Assembly (NCBI GenBank): GCA_044359055.1 | Contig: JBIKMV010000089.1 | Coordinates: forward strand, 1 to 10,866 | Length of the DNA stretch: 10,866 bases | Direction of reading: 5' to 3' | From: CAMDMI01 sp044359055 | Lineage (GTDB): Bacteria; Bacteroidota; Bacteroidia; Cytophagales; Flexibacteraceae | Part shown: positions 5,458 to 10,866 of the stretch, piece by piece | How the letters are laid out: each line of letters begins with the position of its first letter | Numbering within the stretch: position 1 is the stretch's first letter | Made by a program: the position numbers and the translations under genes | The notes under the pieces: generated by a model | Databases searched by the model: none | Told to the model about the DNA's origin: nothing | What the model saw: only the letters and a program-made list of their open reading frames with translations

Positions 5458-6822
5458 ATGATATTCGAAAGCATCAATCCGTACACCGAAAAAAAAATAG
5501 CTGAATTTCAGCCGCTTTCAGAAAACGAAGTCAACCGAAAGCTCCATGCTTCGGCAGCGGCTTTTTCGTCCTGGAAAAAATTAAGCCTGGAAAAGCGCCT
5601 GTCTTTTCTCGAAAAACTTGCCCTCGAAATTGAAAAAGAATCTGAATTTCTCTCTGCCGCCATGGTAGAGGAAATGGGAAAAACCATGAGCGAGGCCCGC
5701 GCCGAGGTATTGAAATGTGCGGCAGGCATCCGTTTTTTCATAGAAAAAAGCCCGGAATGGCTTCAGGCCCGAAGTGTTTTTTCCGATGCCCGGTCCTCAA
5801 AAATCCATTTTCAGCCTTTGGGCGGCATTCTTTTGGTTATGCCCTGGAATTTTCCGCTTTGGCAGGTGCTTCGGGCAGCGGTGCCGGCCCTTTGTGTTGG
5901 CAATGTGATCCTGCTGAAGCATGCGCCCAATGTTTTCCGATACTCAGTACTGATAGAAGACCTATTCAGGAGGGCGGGTTTCCCCGGGGGTGTTTTTGAA
6001 AATTTCATGATTCCGGTCGAAGGACTGGAAGAACTGGTTTCTTCGGATGCCGTAGCTGCTGTTTCGCTCACCGGCAGCGAAAGAGCCGGGCGGTCTATGG
6101 CGGCGCTGGCGGGAAAGCACCTGAAAAAATGTGTACTCGAATTGGGCGGAAGTGATCCCTTTATGGTAATGCCCGATGCCGACATTCCTTTCGCAGCCGG
6201 CATGGCGGCAAAAGCCCGCCTCATCAACAACGGCCAAAGCTGCATTGCAGCCAAGCGCTTTCTTGTGCACCAAAGTGTGGAAGCCGGCTTTCTGGAGATG
6301 TTCAGGGAAGAAATATCAAAATTCAAACCCGGAAATCCACTTGACAATCAAACCCTTCTGGGTCCGCAGGCCCGGCATGACCTGTGCCGCAATCTGGAAG
6401 AGCAACTGGCACTTTCGGTTCGGCAGGGTGCCCTTGTTTATTACAAAATGGAAGAAAAAACCGATTCCGGTTTCTTCTTTCAACCCCATATCCTGAGGGG
6501 AGCAAAACCCGGTATGGCCTGCTTCGATGAGGAAATTTTTGGTCCGATAGCGGCGGTTACGAGTTTTTCGGACGAAGAAGAAATGCTCAGGCTCGCCAAT
6601 CAAACTCGATTTGGCCTTGGGGCCAGCATCTACACGGCCGATGTGGAAAAAGCCGAAAAACTGGCCCTGGAGCTCGATTGCGGTACCGTCACCATCAATG
6701 CCATGGTGCGTTCGAAACCGGGTCTGCCTTTCGGAGGGGTAAAAGCTTCGGGATACGGCAGGGAATTATCCGATTTTGGACTGCAGGAATTCTGCAACAT
6801 CAAAGCTGTTTCAGTGGGTTAG
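5458..6822 (+). CDS. NAD(P)-dependent aldehyde dehydrogenase, succinate-semialdehyde dehydrogenase-like
   Basis: This is 454 residues from the ATG at 5458. An in-frame ATG at 5413 would add 15 residues, but the family normally begins close to the FESINPYTEKK segment, so 5458 is preferred. Numbered from 5458, the motifs are: MPWNFP (128-133, catalytic Asn), the cofactor-binding lysine in LLKHAP (Lys154), LTGSERAG (204-211), catalytic base Glu228 in LELGGSDP, nucleophile Cys262 in NNGQSCIAAKR, EIFGP (359-363), and LPFGGVKASGYGRELS near the end. It oxidises an aldehyde to an acid. Overall it is closest in feel to the compact GabD1/YneI branch, which acts on succinate semialdehyde, but the substrate cannot be fixed by eye. 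It is transcribed from the TACCTTTG promoter and lies 48 nt before metG, so it may share a transcript with it. There are no GABA transaminase or transporter genes nearby. Confidence 0.92.
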   Translation: MIFESINPYTEKKIAEFQPLSENEVNRKLHASAAAFSSWKKLSLEKRLSFLEKLALEIEKESEFLSAAMVEEMGKTMSEARAEVLKCAAGIRFFIEKSPEWLQARSVFSDARSSKIHFQPLGGILLVMPWNFPLWQVLRAAVPALCVGNVILLKHAPNVFRYSVLIEDLFRRAGFPGGVFENFMIPVEGLEELVSSDAVAAVSLTGSERAGRSMAALAGKHLKKCVLELGGSDPFMVMPDADIPFAAGMAAKARLINNGQSCIAAKRFLVHQSVEAGFLEMFREEISKFKPGNPLDNQTLLGPQARHDLCRNLEEQLALSVRQGALVYYKMEEKTDSGFFFQPHILRGAKPGMACFDEEIFGPIAAVTSFSDEEEMLRLANQTRFGLGASIYTADVEKAEKLALELDCGTVTINAMVRSKPGLPFGGVKASGYGRELSDFGLQEFCNIKAVSVG

Positions 6823-6870
6823 GAATCCGCAGGGTTTTTGGCAAAATTTGCGGCCCGTATTGTTTAAAAA

Positions 6871-8931
6871 ATGGCCGAGAAAAAATTTGCCCGTACCCTG
6901 GTAACCGCTGCCCTGCCCTATGCCAATGGCCCCAAGCATATAGGCCATCTGGCCGGAGCATACCTGCCGGCCGACATCTATGTGCGCCACAAACGCCTTA
7001 AGGGAGAGGAAGTTGCCTTTATCTGCGGCAGCGACGAGCATGGTGCAGCCATCACCATTCAGGCCATAAAGGAAAAAACCACACCCCGGGCCATTGTTGA
7101 CCATTACCATGAATTGCTCAAAACCTGCTTTCATGAACTGGGCATAGAATTCGATATTTACCACAGAACTTCCGACCCCCTCCACCATGAGACGGCCCGC
7201 GATTTTTTCACCACACTTTACAACAAGGGCTGGCTGAAGGAGGATTTTTCTGAGCAATATTACGATGAGGAGGCCGGTGTATTTCTTGCCGACCGCTACA
7301 TCAAAGGGACCTGCCCGGTATGCGGTCATCCCGATGCCTATGGCGACCAATGTGAAAAGTGCGGGTCTTCTCTTTCGCCCAAAGAACTGATCCGCCCGCA
7401 TTCCACCTTATCGGGCAGCCGGCCCGTGCTGAAACCCACCAAGCACTGGTACCTGCCCCTGAACGAATTTGAACCCTGGCTGCGTGACTGGATTCTGAAA
7501 ACCCACGAAAAAGATTGGAAGCCAACCGTTTATGGACAATGCAAGTCCTGGATCGACAGCGGCTTGCAGCCCCGTGCGGTAACCCGCGATCTGGACTGGG
7601 GCGTGCAGGTACCCCTGGAAGAAGCCAAAGGAAAAGTGCTCTATGTTTGGTTCGATGCCCCGATTGGCTATGTATCGGCCACCAAACAATGGGCCCTGGA
7701 CAAAGGTGAAAACTGGGAAAAATGGTGGAAAAGCGATGATACACGCCTCATCCATTTCATCGGCAAAGACAACATTGTTTTTCATTGCATCATTTTCCCT
7801 GCCATGCTCAAAGCATACGGTGGATTCATTTTGCCAGACAATGTGCCGGCCAATGAATTTCTGAATCTGGAGGGCGACAAAATGAGCACCAGCCGGGGCT
7901 GGTCGGTGGAGATGCAGCAATATCTGGCCGATTTTCCCGGCAAGCCCGATGCCCTGCGCTACTACCTCTGCAGCAATATGCCCGAAAACAAAGATGCCGA
8001 GTTCACATGGAAGGACTTTCAGGCCCGCTTCAACAACGAGCTGGCAGACATACTGGGCAATTTTGTAAACAGGGCTGCTGTGCTGACGCATAAATTTTGC
8101 GGGGGTAAAATACCACCGGCCGGCAGTTTCGGAGAAGGCGAAAAAGAAATACTGGAGGCACTGAAAACCATTCCCGGCCTGGTGTCGGAGCATCTGGAGC
8201 AATTCCGTTTCAAAGCAGCACTGGCCGAAGCCATGAATCTGGCCCGGGCAGGCAACAAATACATGGCAGATACCGAGCCCTGGAAAACCGTGAAAACCGA
8301 TATGGCCCGCACCCATACCATCCTCAATCTGTCGCTTCAGGTGGTGGGCAATCTTTCGGTGCTGATGGAACCCTTTCTGCCCTTTACCGCAAAAAAAATC
8401 CGGCAACTGCTTCATACAGAGGGAAAAAACTGGAACGACCTCGGCAGAACCAATCTGATTCCCGAAGGAATGGAGCTGGATGTTTTTCCCATATTATTTC
8501 AAAAAATAGAGGACAGCATGATTGAAAATCAACTTGAGAAACTCCACGGACAGCAAAAGCCGGAAGCCGTACCGGCACAGCCTTCCATCCCCATCAAGCC
8601 CGATGTCAGTTTCGAGCAATTTCAGGCCATGGACATTCGGGTGGCCACCATCCTGGAAGCCGAAAAAGTTCAGGGAGCCGACAAATTGCTGAAGCTGAAA
8701 CTCGACCTGGGCAATGGTTACCACCGCACCGTGGTGAGTGGCATTGCCCTGCACTATGAACCCGAAAATATCATCGGGCAGCAGGTTTCGTATTTGGCAA
8801 ATCTGCAGCCGAGGAAACTGCGGGGTATTGTTTCGGAAGGTATGATTCTGATGGCCGAAGACCCTGAAACCGGGGCTTTGCGCTTTGTAGCGCCCATACC
8901 CAAAGCGGGAGAAGGCGCCACCATCAAGTAG
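6871..8931 (+). CDS. metG: Methionyl-tRNA synthetase
   Basis: This encodes 686 residues, full length for the long bacterial form. It charges tRNA-Met with methionine in the cytoplasm and is essential for initiation and elongation. The class I signature HIGH is at 23-26 in ALPYANGPKHIGHLAG. The zinc-knuckle cysteines 148, 151, 161 and 164 (CPVC...CEKC) lie in the connective-peptide domain. The second signature is KMSTS at 337-341, a KMSKS variant. The anticodon-binding helical domain spans roughly 380-545. A Gln/Pro/Lys-rich linker (about 552-578) leads to a C-terminal OB-fold tRNA-binding domain of the Trbp111/EMAP type (580-686) with the motifs MDIRVATI, KLLKLKLDLG and LRGIVSEGMIL. The start at 6871 gives the usual N-terminus. 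It follows the aldehyde dehydrogenase by 48 nt and precedes murF-alr by 31 nt. No separate strong promoter or T-box is seen, so operon transcription is likely. Confidence 0.97.
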   Translation: MAEKKFARTLVTAALPYANGPKHIGHLAGAYLPADIYVRHKRLKGEEVAFICGSDEHGAAITIQAIKEKTTPRAIVDHYHELLKTCFHELGIEFDIYHRTSDPLHHETARDFFTTLYNKGWLKEDFSEQYYDEEAGVFLADRYIKGTCPVCGHPDAYGDQCEKCGSSLSPKELIRPHSTLSGSRPVLKPTKHWYLPLNEFEPWLRDWILKTHEKDWKPTVYGQCKSWIDSGLQPRAVTRDLDWGVQVPLEEAKGKVLYVWFDAPIGYVSATKQWALDKGENWEKWWKSDDTRLIHFIGKDNIVFHCIIFPAMLKAYGGFILPDNVPANEFLNLEGDKMSTSRGWSVEMQQYLADFPGKPDALRYYLCSNMPENKDAEFTWKDFQARFNNELADILGNFVNRAAVLTHKFCGGKIPPAGSFGEGEKEILEALKTIPGLVSEHLEQFRFKAALAEAMNLARAGNKYMADTEPWKTVKTDMARTHTILNLSLQVVGNLSVLMEPFLPFTAKKIRQLLHTEGKNWNDLGRTNLIPEGMELDVFPILFQKIEDSMIENQLEKLHGQQKPEAVPAQPSIPIKPDVSFEQFQAMDIRVATILEAEKVQGADKLLKLKLDLGNGYHRTVVSGIALHYEPENIIGQQVSYLANLQPRKLRGIVSEGMILMAEDPETGALRFVAPIPKAGEGATIK

Positions 8932-8962
8932 CCCTGAAAAAATAACCCATAACAACCTGTAA

Positions 8963-10866
8963 ATGAACTTCTCTGACCTGGTTGCCCTCTTTCCCGGAGC
9001 CCACTGTTCGCCCCCCGGCGAAGACATGGAAGTTCATTCCCTTTTTTACGACAGCAGGCTCATTTCCAATGGCTCAGGCGGTGTTTTCTTTGCCATCTCC
9101 TCCGGGCGGGCAGATGGGCATATGTACATTCCCCGGGTGGCAGAAAAAGGGGTAAAGCATTGGGTCATTTCAGACCCGGCATGGGCCGACCGGCTTTCTC
9201 TGTCGGGCAATCAACACTGGATTTTGGTAGAAGATGTGGTAGCCGCCCTGCAGAAGGTAGCAGCCGCAAAAAGAAAAGAATTTGCCAATCCTGTAGTGGG
9301 CATTACAGGCAGCAACGGCAAAACCATTGTAAAAGAATGGCTTTCGCAAGTACTGGGTCACCGATTTTTCATCTGCAAAAGTCCAAAAAGCTTCAATTCC
9401 CAAATCGGGGTGCCCATTTCGGTCTGGAACCTCAGTCCGGGCCACGATCTGGGCATTTTTGAAGCCGGTGTTTCCCGCTCCGGCGAAATGGAGAAACTGC
9501 AAGCCATCATCCGGCCTGACCTCGGCATCCTCAGCAGCCTGGGTCCTGCCCATGCAGAAGGTTTTCCCTCCGAAGAAGAGAAATTTAAAGAAAAATGTCT
9601 GCTTTTCAGGCATGCAGAGCACCTGGTGCTTTCTCGCTCGCTTTATGAAACGCATAAATCCTGGCTGGGCACTCTTCTTCCGGAAACAACCTTACTCTGC
9701 TGGAATTGGACAAAAAACAACAATACATATACCCTTCATTTTCAGGGTAATGTATATGATTTTGAATTGCCTTTTACCGATGTGGCCTCCGAAGAAAACC
9801 TGGGCAATGTCATTTCCTTGTCCCTTTTTCTGGGGCTAACCCCGGAGCAGATTCAGGGGGTTTTGCCTATGCTGAGCCTGCCCCGAATGCGCCTGAGCCT
9901 GAAAGAAGGCATGGCCGGAAATCAGCTGATAGACGACAGCTACACCAACGACCTGGCCGGTCTGGAAGCGGCCCTGCAATTTGCAAGGCTTCAGAGGCGG
10001 GGTGAACAAAAACTTTGTTTGATTGTGAGCGATCTGGAGGAAATCCGGATTGAAAAAAGTGCTCTGGAGCAAAAGCTCCGGCAACTGGTCCTCGATTTTC
10101 AGGTCAATATCCTGGTTACCATAGGACAGCAGCTTTCAGAAACCAGGGCCTTCAGAGCATTCGGGCATCTGCATTTTGATTCGGCAGAAGAACTGCTGAA
10201 AAGCCATTGGTACAGAGGCATTTCCGATTCGGTTTTGCTCATTAAAGGAGCAAGAAGATTCGGACTCGAAAATCTGGTAAAAGCCTGGCAGAAGAAAGTA
10301 CACGGTACCCGCCTGGAAATCAACCTGGATGCCATGGTTTCCAATCTGAATTTTTATAAAAGTCAGCTTCCGAAGGGGACCGGCATCATGGCCATGGTAA
10401 AAGCCCTGGGCTACGGCAGTGGCGGCGAAGAGATTGCCCGCCTGCTGGAATTTCACAATGTGGAGTACCTAGCTGTGGCCTACGCCGATGAGGGCATTAA
10501 ACTCCGTGAGGCCGGCATTAAACTCCCCGTGATGGTGATGAACCCCATGCCCGAGGTACTCGAAAGTCTGATTGTGCATCAGCTGGAACCCGAAATATAC
10601 AATTTCAGGATATTGGAAGAATGGATACAGACAATTGAAAATCAACAACATGACAAAATCCCCGCCCTGCACCTGAAGCTGGATACCGGCATGCACCGCC
10701 TAGGATTTTTCAACCATGAACTGGAAAAACTGGTGGCCGTACTGAACCAAAACCCCGGTTTAAAACTGGCCACTGTTTTCAGCCACATGGCCGCTGCCGA
10801 CGAAGACAAATACCAGGATTACAGCCTGGAGCAAATCCGCATTTTTGAAGAAGGAACTGCCTATTT
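8963..10866 (+). CDS. murF-alr: Bifunctional MurF / alanine racemase fusion (3' end beyond window)
   Basis: The frame is open from the ATG at 8963 to the window edge, giving 634 visible residues. Residues 1 to about 447 are UDP-N-acetylmuramoyl-tripeptide:D-Ala-D-Ala ligase (MurF). It has the ATP-binding loop GITGSNGKT (113-121), FNSQIGVP (144-151), EAGVSRSGEME (167-177), the PAHAEGF segment (195-201), and the C-terminal PRMR...DDSYTNDLAGL segment (307-334). From about 450 the alanine racemase half begins: RLEINLDAM, PLP-binding Lys480 in MVKALGYGSG, AVAYADEG, and LKLDTGMHRLGF (572-582). The racemase C-terminal domain with its catalytic tyrosine is off the window. The fused protein makes D-alanine and adds D-Ala-D-Ala to the peptidoglycan precursor. 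The fusion is characteristic of Bacteroidota. The gene lies 31 nt after metG and is likely co-transcribed. The complete protein would be expected at about 810-830 residues. Confidence 0.95.
   Translation, partial: MNFSDLVALFPGAHCSPPGEDMEVHSLFYDSRLISNGSGGVFFAISSGRADGHMYIPRVAEKGVKHWVISDPAWADRLSLSGNQHWILVEDVVAALQKVAAAKRKEFANPVVGITGSNGKTIVKEWLSQVLGHRFFICKSPKSFNSQIGVPISVWNLSPGHDLGIFEAGVSRSGEMEKLQAIIRPDLGILSSLGPAHAEGFPSEEEKFKEKCLLFRHAEHLVLSRSLYETHKSWLGTLLPETTLLCWNWTKNNNTYTLHFQGNVYDFELPFTDVASEENLGNVISLSLFLGLTPEQIQGVLPMLSLPRMRLSLKEGMAGNQLIDDSYTNDLAGLEAALQFARLQRRGEQKLCLIVSDLEEIRIEKSALEQKLRQLVLDFQVNILVTIGQQLSETRAFRAFGHLHFDSAEELLKSHWYRGISDSVLLIKGARRFGLENLVKAWQKKVHGTRLEINLDAMVSNLNFYKSQLPKGTGIMAMVKALGYGSGGEEIARLLEFHNVEYLAVAYADEGIKLREAGIKLPVMVMNPMPEVLESLIVHQLEPEIYNFRILEEWIQTIENQQHDKIPALHLKLDTGMHRLGFFNHELEKLVAVLNQNPGLKLATVFSHMAAADEDKYQDYSLEQIRIFEEGTAY

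Noticed and set aside
5811..6347. A 178-residue minus-strand open frame inside the aldehyde dehydrogenase gene
   Set aside because: It overlaps the catalytic core of a clear aldehyde dehydrogenase and shows low-complexity Ser/Ala/Pro composition typical of shadow frames.
6841..6851. Small palindrome GCAAA-A-TTTGC between the aldehyde dehydrogenase and metG
   Set aside because: It is short and AT-rich with no T-run and no promoter box at proper spacing. It is too weak to call an operator or terminator.
7408..8415. A 335-residue minus-strand open frame inside metG
   Set aside because: The metG frame is unambiguous over this stretch. The antisense frame lacks domain logic and reflects codon bias of the coding strand.
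9170..10696. Minus- and plus-strand open frames of 75-161 residues within murF-alr
   Set aside because: The murF-alr frame is continuous from 8963 to the edge with motifs throughout, so the others are shadows.

Overview
The window looks like chromosomal DNA of a member of the Bacteroidota. The main reasons are a MurF-alanine racemase fusion (a hallmark arrangement of this phylum), a MetRS with a zinc knuckle and C-terminal tRNA-binding domain, perfect or near-perfect TAnnTTTG promoter -7 boxes, no obvious Shine-Dalgarno sequences, and a regulator type common in the group. I cannot place it below phylum level from sequence alone.

Layout. The left half (1-4115) is transcribed leftward. It holds a partial AAA+ ATPase of the AAA_14/DUF4143 kind, cut by the window edge, whose upstream region carries three copies of a repeat at an exact 33-bp period. 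Next come a small two-helix membrane protein and a full-length arginine deiminase, 11 bp apart and probably one transcript with its own promoter. Then comes a secreted protein with an N-terminal CsgG/TolB/FlgO-like domain and a predicted outer-membrane beta-barrel-like C-terminus, followed by a clear intrinsic terminator. A 219-bp divergent intergenic region containing two strong inverted repeats separates this gene from the rightward half.

The right half (4335-10866) is transcribed rightward. It holds a helix-turn-helix regulator with a long uncharacterised C-terminal region, an NAD(P)-dependent aldehyde dehydrogenase of the succinate-semialdehyde dehydrogenase type behind a perfect TAnnTTTG box, methionyl-tRNA synthetase (metG), and the start of murF-alr, which runs off the window. 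The last three genes are closely spaced (48 and 31 nt) and are likely co-transcribed.

How the genes may work together. Arginine deiminase and its small membrane partner form an arginine-degrading unit without visible arcB/arcC. The regulator and the divergent envelope protein may form a regulator-target pair, which is inferred from layout and palindromes only. MetG and MurF-Alr are housekeeping functions (translation and D-Ala-D-Ala peptidoglycan precursor synthesis). No RNA genes, insertion sequences, CRISPR arrays or phage genes were seen. Most of the window is ordinary core genome. The least explained items are the 33-bp phased repeats before the ATPase, the envelope protein/regulator pair, and the small protein behind arginine deiminase.
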